Assembly (NCBI RefSeq): GCF_018403225.1
Contig: NZ_BOSG01000001.1
Span: 124,001 to 188,000 of the forward strand
DNA: 64,000 nt
Origin: Paenibacillus sp. J23TS9
GTDB taxonomy: Bacteria > Bacillota > Bacilli > Paenibacillales > Paenibacillaceae
Direction: 5' to 3'
Positions within the stretch are counted from its first letter, which is position 1; each line of letters starts with the position of its first letter. This document shows positions 53,395 through 62,357 of this stretch, piece after piece. The notes beneath the pieces were generated by a model. The model was not told the origin of the DNA, searched no databases, and saw only the letters and a list, made by a program, of their open reading frames with translations. Both the position numbers and the translations under genes were made by a program.

Positions 53395-55110
53395 ATGGCA
53401 ACCAAACTGCCTAAAACAGATGTTGTAATTGTAGGTGTCGGCTGGGGCGGCGGGATTATCGCGTCGGAGCTGACGAAAGGCGGCTTGTCCGTCGTGGGTC
53501 TGGAGCGTGGCAAGGAGCGGAAAACAGAAGACTACTATATGGTTCACGATGAACTTCGCTATGCGCTGCGGTACGAGATGTTTCAGGATTTGTCCCGGGA
53601 AACGATTACGTTTCGCGGAAATGAAAAGATCAAAGCGCTGCCTATGCGCTCATACGGCTCTTTCTTGCTCGGCGACGGGCTTGGTGGTTCCGGAGTACAC
53701 TGGAATGGACAAACCTTCCGGTTTTTACCATATGATTTTGAGATTAAATCGAAGACGATTGAACGTTATGGAAAAAGTAAAATTCCGGATGGCATGACGA
53801 TTCAGGACTGGGGCATTACGTATGATCAGCTCGAGCCTTATTTCAACAAATTCGAGAAAATGACTGGCATATCCGGAGATGAAAATCCGCTCGGTGGTAA
53901 ACGGTCGGAAAAATATCCGACCCCTCCGATGAAAACAACACCCGGCATGAAGATGTTCAGCGACTCCTGCAAAGGCTTGAATTATCATCCGTATCACATG
54001 CCGTCAGCGAACCTGTCGGAACAGTATACGAATCCGGACGGAATTGCACGTGCAGCATGCCAATACTGCGGCTATTGCGAACGTTTCGGATGCGAGTATG
54101 GGGCCAAGGCGGATCCGGTCGTCACAGTGATCCCGGTTGCAAAGAATACCGGCAAGTTTGAACTCCGCACACATTCGAATGTAAGACGCATCTTACATAA
54201 AGGCGGTAAAGCAACCGGAGTGCTATATATTGATACGACGACGGGAGAAGAATACGAGCAGCCTGCTGACATTGTCGTGATGACAAGCTATGTCTTCAAT
54301 AATACACGTCTGCTGCTCATGTCCAATATTGGCAAGCCGTATGATCCTAAGACCGGAACAGGCGTTATCGGCAGAAACTATGCCTACCAGGTACTAAAGG
54401 GAGCGGGTGTCGGATTTTTCGAGGATAAGGAATTCAACATCTTCGCTGGCGCGGGCTCACTGGGCATGTGTATCGATGACTTCAACGGGGACAATTTTGA
54501 CCATAAGGATCTGAAGTTTATCCATGGGGCTAACATCTCATACAGCCAAACAGGTGCACGGCCAATCCAGAACAATACGGTTCCTCCGGGAACACCGACC
54601 TGGGGCAAGGACTACAAGGCTGCTACGGTGAAATATGCAAACCGTCACATCAACGTGGGAGCTCAAGGGTCCTGCATGCCGTTCCGTCACCATTTCCTGG
54701 ATCTTGATCCAACCTATAAGGATGAATTCGGCGATCCATTGATGCGGATCACGTTTGATTTCGAGGATCAGGATCGTGAGCTGGTTAAATTCATGGGAGC
54801 CAAATGCGGCGATATCCTGAAGCAGATGGGTGCGGATAAAGTCGTCGCGAACACGGAACTGGCGCCATATGAAATCACAACCTATCAATCAACCCACAAT
54901 ACCGGTGGTGTGGTCATGGGTAGCAGCCCGGATACATCAGCTGTGAACAATTACCTGCAAATGTGGGATACCGAAAATCTGTTTGTGATTGGCGCTTCTG
55001 CGTTTGCGCATAACAGCGGCTACAATCCTACTGGAACGATGGGAGCACTGTCTTACCGGGCAGCCGAAGGGATTCTCAAATATCATAAAAATCCCGGCAG
55101 TCTCGTTTAG
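53395..55110 (+). CDS. GMC-family FAD-dependent dehydrogenase, large subunit
   Basis: This is a 571-aa flavoprotein. The FAD-binding VIVGVGWGGGIIASEL lies at the N-terminus, GDGLGGSGVHWNGQ near residue 96, and C-terminal GMC signatures THNTGGVVMG and HNSGYNPTGTMGALSYRAAE include the active-site His/Asn region. A cysteine group CQYCGYCERFGC at about residues 222-233 resembles the iron-sulphur ligands of bacterial FAD-glucose dehydrogenases. It lacks its own signal and should be exported with the Tat-signal small subunit encoded just upstream. No cytochrome c subunit gene follows. The substrate could be gluconate, glucose or another polyol. Confidence 0.9.
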   Translation: MATKLPKTDVVIVGVGWGGGIIASELTKGGLSVVGLERGKERKTEDYYMVHDELRYALRYEMFQDLSRETITFRGNEKIKALPMRSYGSFLLGDGLGGSGVHWNGQTFRFLPYDFEIKSKTIERYGKSKIPDGMTIQDWGITYDQLEPYFNKFEKMTGISGDENPLGGKRSEKYPTPPMKTTPGMKMFSDSCKGLNYHPYHMPSANLSEQYTNPDGIARAACQYCGYCERFGCEYGAKADPVVTVIPVAKNTGKFELRTHSNVRRILHKGGKATGVLYIDTTTGEEYEQPADIVVMTSYVFNNTRLLLMSNIGKPYDPKTGTGVIGRNYAYQVLKGAGVGFFEDKEFNIFAGAGSLGMCIDDFNGDNFDHKDLKFIHGANISYSQTGARPIQNNTVPPGTPTWGKDYKAATVKYANRHINVGAQGSCMPFRHHFLDLDPTYKDEFGDPLMRITFDFEDQDRELVKFMGAKCGDILKQMGADKVVANTELAPYEITTYQSTHNTGGVVMGSSPDTSAVNNYLQMWDTENLFVIGASAFAHNSGYNPTGTMGALSYRAAEGILKYHKNPGSLV

Positions 55111-55124
55111 GGAACTATCAATGC

Positions 55125-55164
55125 AAGGCCATGAATGGATGTTTTCCTCTCATGGCCTTTTTTG
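55125..55164 (+). terminator. Terminator of the dehydrogenase operon
   Basis: AAGGCCATGA/TCATGGCCTT ten-pair stem followed by TTTTG. Confidence 0.85.
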
Positions 55165-55232
55165 TTGTGGAAATCTTTTAATGTATGACTATATAGCAGT
55201 ACGTGGATGTAGAAATTATGTATTGGGATGTT

Positions 55233-55260
55233 TTGGAAGTATACTATTTCTGTTTATAAT
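55233..55260 (+). promoter_or_regulatory. Sigma-A promoter of the aldo/keto reductase gene
   Basis: TTGGAA (55233-55238), a 16-base spacer and TATAAT (55255-55260), 36 bases before the start. Confidence 0.6.
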
Positions 55261-55295
55261 AAAACAAGCAGTTCGATATTTAAGGAGGGACTTAT

Positions 55296-56273
55296 ATGAA
55301 AATCATGCCGTTAGCCAAACGCGGAGTGGAAGCCAGTCAGCTTGTTCTGGGCTGTATGCCTATGGGGGGCACTTGGGACCGCAATGATCCAATCACGAAA
55401 GAGGACCGCCTTAAAGCCGAAAAGGCCGTTGATGCGGCCCTATCGATCGGAATCAATATGTTTGATCATGCTAATATTTATACTCAGGGCAAAGCGGAGC
55501 AGACCTTCGGCGGAATTTTGAAAAATCGTCCGGAGCTCCGTGAACAAATCATTATTCAGTCCAAATGCGGCATTCGTCTGCAGGATGAAAACGCGCCAGG
55601 TCGCTTTGATTTTTCGAAGGAGCATATCCTTGAAGCCGTTGACGAATCGCTGAAGCGGCTTGGTGTCGAGTATCTGGATATTTTGCTGCTGCATCGCCCG
55701 GATCCGCTGGTGGAGCCCGAAGAAGTAGCCGAAGCCTTCAGTAAATTGAAAGCTGCCGGCAAGGTTCGTTACTTTGGCGTTTCGAACATGAATGTCTCCC
55801 AGATCCGCTTTCTGCAGCGCAGCCTGCCGGATCAGCTTGCCGTGAACCAGCTGGAAATGAGTCTTGCGCATACGGATTTCCTAGACCAGACGATTTACGT
55901 GAATCAGCAAAAGGGAACGGGCGTAAATTTTGGTGAAGGCATCATGGAGTTCAGCCAAATGGAAAACATCCAGCTGCAGGCATGGGGACCCCTCGCTCAA
56001 GGCCGTTTCTCGGGCCGTTCCTTGGATCATGAGCCGGAAAACGTGCAGAAGACCGCAGCGCTCATCTCCCAAATGGCGAAGGAGAAGGAAACAACGCCTG
56101 AAGCCATCGTTCTGGGCTGGCTGATGAAGCATCCTGCGATGATTCAGCCCATTATCGGCACATCAAACGAGGAGCGGATTGCCGCCTGCAAGGACGCTGA
56201 ACGCCAGGCTGGATTAATGACCCGGGATGAATGGTATATCCTCTATATGAGTGCGATTGGTAGGGAGAAGTAG
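55296..56273 (+). CDS. Aldo/keto reductase
   Basis: This is a 325-aa NADPH-dependent TIM-barrel oxidoreductase. Catalytic residues are visible: Asp and Tyr in FDHANIYTQGKAEQTFG, Lys in IQSKCGI and His in LLLHRPDPL. The cofactor region is LQAWGPLAQGRFS, then PIIGTSNEERI. It resembles the YdhF-type oxidoreductases; the physiological carbonyl substrate is unknown. TAAGGAGGG precedes the ATG. It is monocistronic, with its own promoter and a long terminator. Confidence 0.92.
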   Translation: MKIMPLAKRGVEASQLVLGCMPMGGTWDRNDPITKEDRLKAEKAVDAALSIGINMFDHANIYTQGKAEQTFGGILKNRPELREQIIIQSKCGIRLQDENAPGRFDFSKEHILEAVDESLKRLGVEYLDILLLHRPDPLVEPEEVAEAFSKLKAAGKVRYFGVSNMNVSQIRFLQRSLPDQLAVNQLEMSLAHTDFLDQTIYVNQQKGTGVNFGEGIMEFSQMENIQLQAWGPLAQGRFSGRSLDHEPENVQKTAALISQMAKEKETTPEAIVLGWLMKHPAMIQPIIGTSNEERIAACKDAERQAGLMTRDEWYILYMSAIGREK

Positions 56274-56316
56274 TGATTTTCATCATGACCTTATGCGATT
56301 TGAAATAATATATATA

Positions 56317-56353
56317 AAAAGACCGGCCAAGGATTATCCTTGGCCGGTCTTTT
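56317..56353. terminator. Bidirectional terminator, aldo/keto reductase and exonuclease genes
   Basis: An 18-pair perfect stem (AAAAGACCGGCCAAGGAT and complement) with a single-base centre lies between convergent genes. Confidence 0.92.
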
Positions 56354-56405
56354 AGTGAAATCACTATTTATGAAAAGGCGTTTCGCTGCATAATATCAAT
56401 CTTGT

Positions 56406-57053
56406 TCACCCGCTAAAAGAACTCTTCGTACCAAACGGTGTACGGGATTTGGCTGTTTTCGGTTTTTTCTTCGCCGGTGCGGAGAAAGGCTTGTAGCCAC
56501 CCGGATACATGGCACCGATTTTGCATCCCTGGGCAAGTGAGAGCTGTTCGGCAGAGGGCTGCTCCTCCTGCCGGATGAGGTTCAGCAGGACATGTGCACA
56601 GGCTCTGGCATCATCAAGCGCATCATGGTGATGGAGCGGAATGCCATACCAGTCAGCAAGTACGTTCAGTTTATGGGAAGACATCCAGTTCAGCATCTTT
56701 TTGCTGAGCAAATACGTGCAGTAATATTGAAAGCTCGGATAATCGATCGAAGCTTGATCAAGACAGTAGCGGAGCACGCTCATATCGAATGAGGCGTTAT
56801 GCGCGACGATATGCTTGCCTTCCAGCAGCGGCGCAAGCGTTGGCCAAAGCTCGCCAAAAGAAGGCATTCCCTGAACCATTGATTCCGTGATGCCATGTAT
56901 TTGAATATTCCAGTAATCAAAAGGCTGTCCCGGATCGATAAGCCAGGATTGTTCCGATATAATAGCGCCGTCCCGTACCTCCACAAGACCAAGGGAGCAG
57001 GCGCTTGAACGGTTCGCATTCGCGGTTTCAAAGTCTATAGCAACAAAATCCAT
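56406..57053 (-). CDS. DnaQ-like 3'-5' exonuclease (DEDDh)
   Basis: This is a 215-aa nuclease with all three exonuclease motifs: Exo I AIDFETAN, Exo II HNASFDMSVL and Exo III HDALDDARAC with the catalytic His. A basic tail (AKKKPKTAKSR) follows. It resembles the stand-alone PolC-type exonuclease domain proteins of Firmicutes, which act on DNA or RNA ends. AAGGAG precedes the ATG. It is monocistronic. Confidence 0.9.
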   Translation of the reverse strand: MDFVAIDFETANANRSSACSLGLVEVRDGAIISEQSWLIDPGQPFDYWNIQIHGITESMVQGMPSFGELWPTLAPLLEGKHIVAHNASFDMSVLRYCLDQASIDYPSFQYYCTYLLSKKMLNWMSSHKLNVLADWYGIPLHHHDALDDARACAHVLLNLIRQEEQPSAEQLSLAQGCKIGAMYPGGYKPFSAPAKKKPKTAKSRTPFGTKSSFSG

Positions 57054-57149
57054 ATATAAAACTCCTTACTGATAAAATCGTTAGAACGGATTAAAAGGTA
57101 TATTCCATACTATAGCAGGAGTGGTAGAAATACAATCTTGCATTTGATT

Positions 57150-57179
57150 TTGCGGGAATCATACTGAAAATGATACAAT
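57150..57179 (+). promoter_or_regulatory. Sigma-A promoter of the lactonase gene
   Basis: TTGCGG (57150-57155), an 18-base spacer and TACAAT (57174-57179), 34 bases before the start. Confidence 0.6.
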
Positions 57180-57213
57180 TAAATGTAAAAAATAAAGTGA
57201 AGAGGCGATAACC

Positions 57214-58284
57214 ATGACAGTGGATAATCAACGTATGCTCGTATTCGTAGGTTCTTATGCGGAGGAATCCTCAAACGGCGTTTATGTATATGAATTTGAT
57301 GAAACGAATGGGGAGCTAACCCGTCTGGATCAGGTGGCAGGACTTAAAAATCCTACCTTCCTAAATGTGGACACAACGCAGCGCCGCTTGTACGCAATCA
57401 GTGAATCGGCTGTTGCGGATGGAACAAAACTCAGCGATGCCGTTTCATTTGATATCCTTCCAGAGGAAGGTAAACTTGTGGAGACAAGCCGTGCAAACGC
57501 ACTGAATGGACCCTCCTGCCATATCCAGCGAAGCAGCGATAATCATTATTTGACACTCGCGAGCTATCATAAAGGATCGGTCAGTCTCGTTGAGCTGAAG
57601 GACGACGGTACAGTCGGTCAGGTGCTGGATATCCGTGAGCATAAAGGGCAGCAGCCAGATCAAATTTCCCATGTGCATTCTTCCTTCTACAGCTTGGATC
57701 AACGCTTCTTGTTCGTTTGTGATCTGGGTCTGGATACGATATATACATACCGGATCGATGGGGCGGAAGGAAAGCTCGTTCTGCAAGGAGAAGCCAAGGT
57801 CAAGGAAGGCGCGGGACCGCGTCATCTGGTGTTCCATCCGAACGGGGAATTCGCTTACGTCATCAATGAGCTTCATTCGACTGTGACTGCTTTCCGCTAC
57901 GCTGCGGATAAGGGAGCTTTGTCGGAGATTGAGACGGTATCTACCCTGCCGGCAAACGCAAATATGGAAAATGGTTGTGCGGAAATTACGATGTCGGAAG
58001 ATGGACGTTTTCTGTACGGTTCCAACCGTGGGCATGACAGCATTGTTGTTTACGCGGTTGATCCGGAGACAGGCAAGCTGGATACCGTCCAGCATGTGTC
58101 TACAGAAGGCAAGCATCCGCGGCATTTCTCCATCGTACCGGGCGGCCGGTATGTGCTTACTGTGAACCGGGATACGAACAATCTTGTGGTATTTACGAGA
58201 GATTCGGAAACCGGCAAGCTGTCCTACACAGGAAAATCCGTGGAGATATCGAAGCCGGTATGCGTGTGGGCAGACCGTTTTTAA
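57214..58284 (+). CDS. pgl: Lactonase-family seven-bladed propeller (6-phosphogluconolactonase type)
   Basis: This is a 356-aa soluble protein with the PF10282 fold: repeated blades with GNGELTRLDQVAG-like, GPSCHIQRSSDNHYL, GAGPRHLVFHPNGEFAYV, SEDGRFLYGSNRGHDSI and KHPRHFSIVPGGRYVLTVN. It is related to YkgB/Pgl, which hydrolyse 6-phosphogluconolactone in the oxidative pentose phosphate route; some relatives act on other lactones, so the symbol is tentative. AGAGGCGA precedes the ATG. It is monocistronic. Confidence 0.85.
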   Translation: MTVDNQRMLVFVGSYAEESSNGVYVYEFDETNGELTRLDQVAGLKNPTFLNVDTTQRRLYAISESAVADGTKLSDAVSFDILPEEGKLVETSRANALNGPSCHIQRSSDNHYLTLASYHKGSVSLVELKDDGTVGQVLDIREHKGQQPDQISHVHSSFYSLDQRFLFVCDLGLDTIYTYRIDGAEGKLVLQGEAKVKEGAGPRHLVFHPNGEFAYVINELHSTVTAFRYAADKGALSEIETVSTLPANANMENGCAEITMSEDGRFLYGSNRGHDSIVVYAVDPETGKLDTVQHVSTEGKHPRHFSIVPGGRYVLTVNRDTNNLVVFTRDSETGKLSYTGKSVEISKPVCVWADRF

Positions 58285-58323
58285 TTCATTCCCGTAAAAT
58301 AGCCGTTTGCGCATATGCGCTTG

Positions 58324-58350
58324 AAGCCCCGGATAACCGGGGCTTTTTCT
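58324..58350 (+). terminator. Terminator after the lactonase gene
   Basis: AAGCCCCGG/CCGGGGCTT around ATAA, followed by TTTCTTC. Confidence 0.9.
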
Positions 58351-58414
58351 TCATACCACACTTCATAGCGAGCAGCTAGAACGAAAAGCACTCCACCGAT
58401 TTGACAATCGACTA

Positions 58415-58481
58415 TATGACATTTGTCATACTCCCTACCTGATGTTCATGACTACCCGGGAAACGAGTTGCTTCCTATACT
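58415..58481 (+). promoter_or_regulatory. Activator-dependent des promoter with DesR-type operator
   Basis: A 16-base perfect palindrome TATGACATTTGTCATA (58415-58430) is followed by a second, partial site GTTCATGAC (58444-58452), then TATACT (58476-58481) with no -35 hexamer (TACCCG at the right place). In B. subtilis, phosphorylated DesR binds two adjacent sites just upstream of a weak des promoter; spacing and sequence here are the same in kind. Confidence 0.7.
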
Positions 58482-58548
58482 GAGGATAGAAGACGTTCAT
58501 GGATATGCCGTGAACGCTTTCCATGCATCCACTCAGGGAGGAAGACAT

Positions 58549-59613
58549 ATGACGCAGCAATCGAAAGTAAGGAATTTAAGAAAAGAGATGGCTCCCTTTG
58601 AAAAAAGCAATACAAAGTCGAGCATCAGGCAGATGATATCAACGCTTGGGCCATTGTTATTGCTCTGGTACTCCGCATATTTAAGCTTGTCTGTATCGTA
58701 TTGGATTACCCTTCCCATTCTGATCATTGCATCAGGGTTCGTGATCAGGACGTTCATCATATTTCACGACTGCTGTCATTATTCATTCTTTCAGAACCGG
58801 CGGGCGAATGAAATCATCGGTACTATTACGGGTGTCCTCACGCTGGTTCCGTATCAACAGTGGAAAAACACGCATTCCATTCATCATGCGACGAGCAGTA
58901 ACCTGGATAAACGGGGGATCGGTGATATGTGGGTGATGACGGTGGAAGAATATGCTGCCGCATCTTTTATCCGCCGCACGGCTTACCGCATCTATCGTAA
59001 TCCGGTGGTCATGCTTGGTCTTGGACCGATTTTTGTGTTTGTGCTGTCATACCGTTTTAACCGCAAAGGAGCGAAGCGGAAGGAACGCCTCAACACATAT
59101 GTCATGAACGCTTCGATTGTAATTCTGTATGCATTGCTCTGCTGGGCTGTTGGATGGCAGGCATTTATGATGATTCAGCTTCCTATTATATTCGTTTCCG
59201 GGATGCTCGGAATCTGGTTATTCTATGTACAGCATCAGTTTGAGGATTCTTATTTCGAAAATGAGGACGAATGGAGCTACGTGAAGGCGGCGGTGGAAGG
59301 AAGCTCGTATTATAAACTGCCAAAATTGCTGCAATGGTTAACGGGTAACATCGGCTTTCATCATGTTCATCACCTGAGTCCGAAGGTTCCTAATTACAAC
59401 CTGGAGTTAGCACATAATGCAACGCCGCCGCTGCAAAAGGCCACGACGATTACGCTGCTAACGAGCTTGGCTTCTTTGAGATTCCGTCTGTGGGATGAGC
59501 AGAATAAGGCTTTCATTAGCTTCAAACAGTTCAAAAGCTCCATGCGACAAACTAAACGAGAAACGAAACCCGTTCCAAGCCCAAGTCCAAGGGCAAGCAT
59601 GCAAGGGGAATAA
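58549..59613 (+). CDS. des: Acyl-lipid fatty acid desaturase
   Basis: This is a 354-aa membrane di-iron enzyme that introduces a cis double bond into phospholipid acyl chains to keep membranes fluid in the cold. The three histidine boxes are HDCCHYS, HSIHHATSS and GFHHVHHLSP, between paired membrane helices. Its length matches B. subtilis Des (Delta5). ATG 58549 follows GGGAGGAAG; the longer frame from 58423 would run through the operator and promoter. It is followed by its own sensor kinase and regulator. Confidence 0.94.
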   Translation: MTQQSKVRNLRKEMAPFEKSNTKSSIRQMISTLGPLLLLWYSAYLSLSVSYWITLPILIIASGFVIRTFIIFHDCCHYSFFQNRRANEIIGTITGVLTLVPYQQWKNTHSIHHATSSNLDKRGIGDMWVMTVEEYAAASFIRRTAYRIYRNPVVMLGLGPIFVFVLSYRFNRKGAKRKERLNTYVMNASIVILYALLCWAVGWQAFMMIQLPIIFVSGMLGIWLFYVQHQFEDSYFENEDEWSYVKAAVEGSSYYKLPKLLQWLTGNIGFHHVHHLSPKVPNYNLELAHNATPPLQKATTITLLTSLASLRFRLWDEQNKAFISFKQFKSSMRQTKRETKPVPSPSPRASMQGE

Positions 59614-59671
59614 CCTTCGTCTCGGATTATGATACAATAAACGTAACCTATCGTGCCATGGAGGAAATGCC

Positions 59672-60814
59672 TTGCAGAAATGGTATCAAATATTCCACAG
59701 GAGCACTGGACTTAGCCCTTATGTGTGGGTTGTCTTTTATATTCTCCCTTTCTATTTCATTTTTAGATCTTCGTCAATGGTTCATGTGGTGTTTGGCGTT
59801 CTGATGATTCTGGCCTTTTTTGGATGCTATGTGCTGTCCTTTGTCTCAAAGGGTTGGCTGGTGTACTTCTGGACATCCATTCAGATGCTGATCTCGATTG
59901 CGATGACGCTGCTTTTTGGCTACGTATATTTCGCGCTCTTCGTCGCGTTTTTTATCGGCAATTTCCATCATCGGGTTGGATTTGTGGTACTGTATACCAT
60001 TCATCTTGTCACGACGATCGCGACGATTAACTATGGCTACGTTACAAAAGATCCTGTTATGATTACGCAAATTCCGTTTGTGCTGATCAGTCTCATCGCA
60101 GTGATTCTCCTGCCCGTTACCACATACTACCGGAACAAGCGGGGAAAACTTGAAATACAGCTGGAGGATGCCAACAAACGGATTTCCGAGCTGGTGAAGC
60201 TGGAGGAACGTCAGAGAATCGCCCGTGATCTGCATGATACGCTGGGACAAAAGCTTTCCCTTATCGGGCTGAAGAGTGATTTAGCAGGCAGACTAATGAG
60301 GACTAACCCGGCCCAGGCGGAGGCTGAGATCAACGATGTGCGTCACACGGCCAGAAACGCTCTCAATGAGGTGCGGGAAATGGTTACGAAAATGCGCGGC
60401 ACGCGCCTGGAGGATGAGATGTTCCGCATCAAGCAGATCCTGAAGGCAGCGGAGATTGAATTCATGCTGACAGGAGACCCGATTCTAAGCAACACATCGC
60501 TTCTGGTAGAAAATGTGCTCAGCATGTGTTTGAAGGAAGCGGTCACGAACGTGGTCAAGCACAGCAATGCTACGGTCTGCTCGATCATCATTGATTCGTC
60601 AACAACGGAGCTGACAATTCAAATTATAGATAATGGAATTGGTATGGGAGGGGATCCTCTTTTGGCCAAAGGAAGTGGACTGCGCGGAATGAAAGAACGG
60701 CTGGAATTCGTGAACGGCAGCATGGCGGTGGCTTCGAACCAAGACCCCGGTACGAAGATTATCATAAAAGTGCCGAACATCGTGAAACACCCGAATAAGG
60801 AGGTGGTACTGTGA
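59672..60814 (+). CDS. desK: DesK-type membrane-fluidity sensor kinase
   Basis: This is a 380-aa kinase with five or so N-terminal helices (about 15-155), a two-helix coiled coil (NKRGKLEIQLEDANKRISEL), the HisKA_3 motif RIARDLHDTLGQK (His about 187) and an HATPase domain with EAVTNVVKHS and GSGLRGMKERLEF. In B. subtilis DesK senses bilayer thickening and phosphorylates DesR. It starts at TTG 59672, seven bases after GGAGG. It lies 58 bases after des and overlaps desR. Confidence 0.93.
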   Translation: MQKWYQIFHRSTGLSPYVWVVFYILPFYFIFRSSSMVHVVFGVLMILAFFGCYVLSFVSKGWLVYFWTSIQMLISIAMTLLFGYVYFALFVAFFIGNFHHRVGFVVLYTIHLVTTIATINYGYVTKDPVMITQIPFVLISLIAVILLPVTTYYRNKRGKLEIQLEDANKRISELVKLEERQRIARDLHDTLGQKLSLIGLKSDLAGRLMRTNPAQAEAEINDVRHTARNALNEVREMVTKMRGTRLEDEMFRIKQILKAAEIEFMLTGDPILSNTSLLVENVLSMCLKEAVTNVVKHSNATVCSIIIDSSTTELTIQIIDNGIGMGGDPLLAKGSGLRGMKERLEFVNGSMAVASNQDPGTKIIIKVPNIVKHPNKEVVL

Positions 60815-61413
60815 TTCGAGTTGTAATCGCTGAAGACCAGCGGATGGTGCTTGGTGCGCTTGCTTCGCTGGTTAATTTGGAAGAGGATATGCAGGTCGTG
60901 GGCCAAGCAAGCAACGGTGAGGATGCCGTGAAGCTGGTTCTCCAGCTGAAGCCGGATATTTGTATTATGGATATCGAGATGCCAGGGAAGAGCGGACTTG
61001 AGGCCGCCGAGGAGCTGAAGGGCAGCGGCTGCAAAGTGATGATCCTGACGACTTTTGCGCGGTTTGGATATTTTGAACGGGCTATTAAAGCCGGAGCGAA
61101 TGGATATTTGCTGAAGGACAGCCCCAGTGAGGAATTGGCGGACTCCATACGGAGTATCATGGCAGGAAAGCGAATCTATGCCTCGGAGCTGGTGGATGAT
61201 GATGTCACTGTAGAGGAAAATCCGCTCACCCAGCGGGAGAAGGACGTCATCGGCCTGATCGCGGATGGGAGAAACACCAAGGAAATTGCCAGTCAATTGT
61301 ATATCACGCAAGGAACTGTGAGGAACTATATTTCCGTCATTCTCGATAAACTCCAGGTCACGAACCGCGTGGAAGCCATTACGCGCTTTAAAGAGAAGGG
61401 CTGGTTCAAATGA
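60811..61413 (+). CDS. desR: DesR-type NarL-family response regulator
   Basis: This is a 200-aa regulator. The receiver domain has Asp54 in IMDIEMPGKSGLEAAEEL, DD-type acidic residues ED at 8-9 and Lys in LLKDSPSEEL. A LuxR-type HTH (LTQREKDVIGLIADGRNTKEI) lies at the C-terminus. The phosphoacceptor number equals that of B. subtilis DesR. It starts at GTG 60811, overlapping the desK stop (GTGA), with AGGAGG upstream. Its presumed operator is at 58415. Confidence 0.93.
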   Translation: MIRVVIAEDQRMVLGALASLVNLEEDMQVVGQASNGEDAVKLVLQLKPDICIMDIEMPGKSGLEAAEELKGSGCKVMILTTFARFGYFERAIKAGANGYLLKDSPSEELADSIRSIMAGKRIYASELVDDDVTVEENPLTQREKDVIGLIADGRNTKEIASQLYITQGTVRNYISVILDKLQVTNRVEAITRFKEKGWFK

Positions 61414-61426
61414 CTGTAAAATTCGA

Positions 61427-61470
61427 AAAAAACCGTTAAGTACAACAATCCATGTACTTGGCGGTTTTTT
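61427..61470 (+). terminator. Terminator of the des-desK-desR operon
   Basis: AAAAAACCG-(TT)-AAGTAC pairs with GTACTT-(GG)-CGGTTTTTT. Confidence 0.85.
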
Positions 61471-61587
61471 TGGCTGCCGAGGCAGGCGGTGGGTCCTTTT
61501 GATGGCAGAGCCGAGAGGCAATTGGAAAAGCCGGATCAAGTGGACCGAATGATAATATCATTTTTTTGTGCCTAAGGAGGGGACATC

Positions 61588-62220
61588 ATGTTTTTTGATG
61601 AAATCAAGCTGAAAACAGCAGAATTGGAACCTTTGAAACATTTTTACAAGGATACGTTGGAATTGCCGGTGGTTGAAGATCAAGACGGATTCTTTTCGGT
61701 GCGAATTGGCCAGACAAGGCTAACGTTTGAACAAGCCAAGCAGGGGCAGCCTTTCTATCACTATGCCTTCAATATTCCGGAAAATCAGTTTAAGGAAGCG
61801 AAAGTCTGGCTTTTGGATAAAGTAGAGCTTAACCGTGAGGAAGGCGAAGACGAGGCTGATTTCGAATCTTGGAATGCCCATGCAGTTTATTTTGAAGATC
61901 CGGCTGGTAACATTGTGGAACTGATCGCAAGGCATGATCTGGATAATGCTTCAGAAGAGCCTTTTACCTCTGAAAGTCTGCTGTGCGTGAGTGAAATCGG
62001 GATTGTGAGAGACGAAGTTCCTCTCTTTGTGGAAGAATTACAGAGCGAAGGCTTTCCCAAATGGAGAGAGGGCAGTGACAGCTTTGTTCCGGTTGGGGAT
62101 GAGCATGGGTTGTTCATCATCGTGAAAAAAGATCGGCGTTGGTACTTTGCCGAAAAGGATTCGGAGATTTTCCCAGTAACCGTATGTGTGTCGGGGCATG
62201 GGACTATGAATTTTAACTGA
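61588..62220 (+). CDS. VOC (glyoxalase/bleomycin-resistance fold) family protein
   Basis: This is a 210-aa soluble protein. The first half is a clear VOC module (FYKDTLELPVVE, VRIGQTRLTFEQA, HYAFNIPENQF, AVYFEDPAGNIVELIAR with the metal-site Glu). The second half (about 130-210) is a weaker repeat of the fold (SEIGIVRDEVPLFVEELQ, VGDEHGLFIIVKK). AAGGAGGGG precedes the ATG. The function is unknown; it is monocistronic. Confidence 0.88.
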   Translation: MFFDEIKLKTAELEPLKHFYKDTLELPVVEDQDGFFSVRIGQTRLTFEQAKQGQPFYHYAFNIPENQFKEAKVWLLDKVELNREEGEDEADFESWNAHAVYFEDPAGNIVELIARHDLDNASEEPFTSESLLCVSEIGIVRDEVPLFVEELQSEGFPKWREGSDSFVPVGDEHGLFIIVKKDRRWYFAEKDSEIFPVTVCVSGHGTMNFN

Positions 62221-62228
62221 GGTTTCTT

Positions 62229-62271
62229 AATAAGTGCACTTATGCGTGAGCATGGTTGCGCTTATTTTTTT
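62229..62271 (+). terminator. Terminator after the VOC gene
   Basis: AATAAGTGC pairs with GCGCTTATT (one G-T pair) and is followed by TTTTT. Confidence 0.75.
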
Positions 62272-62357
62272 GCAGCTATATGCTGAACCTCTCTGAACGG
62301 CAATTTGAAGACTGTTTCGAAAATCAACATGATGTGCTAAAAATTGCCCGTACAGGC

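Noticed and set aside
57445..58314. 289-codon minus-strand frame
   Set aside because: Antisense of the lactonase propeller gene; no ribosome site and it starts inside the terminator region.
58423..58548. N-terminal extension of the desaturase
   Set aside because: It would translate the DesR palindrome, promoter and leader; the internal ATG 58549 has the ribosome site and gives the family length.
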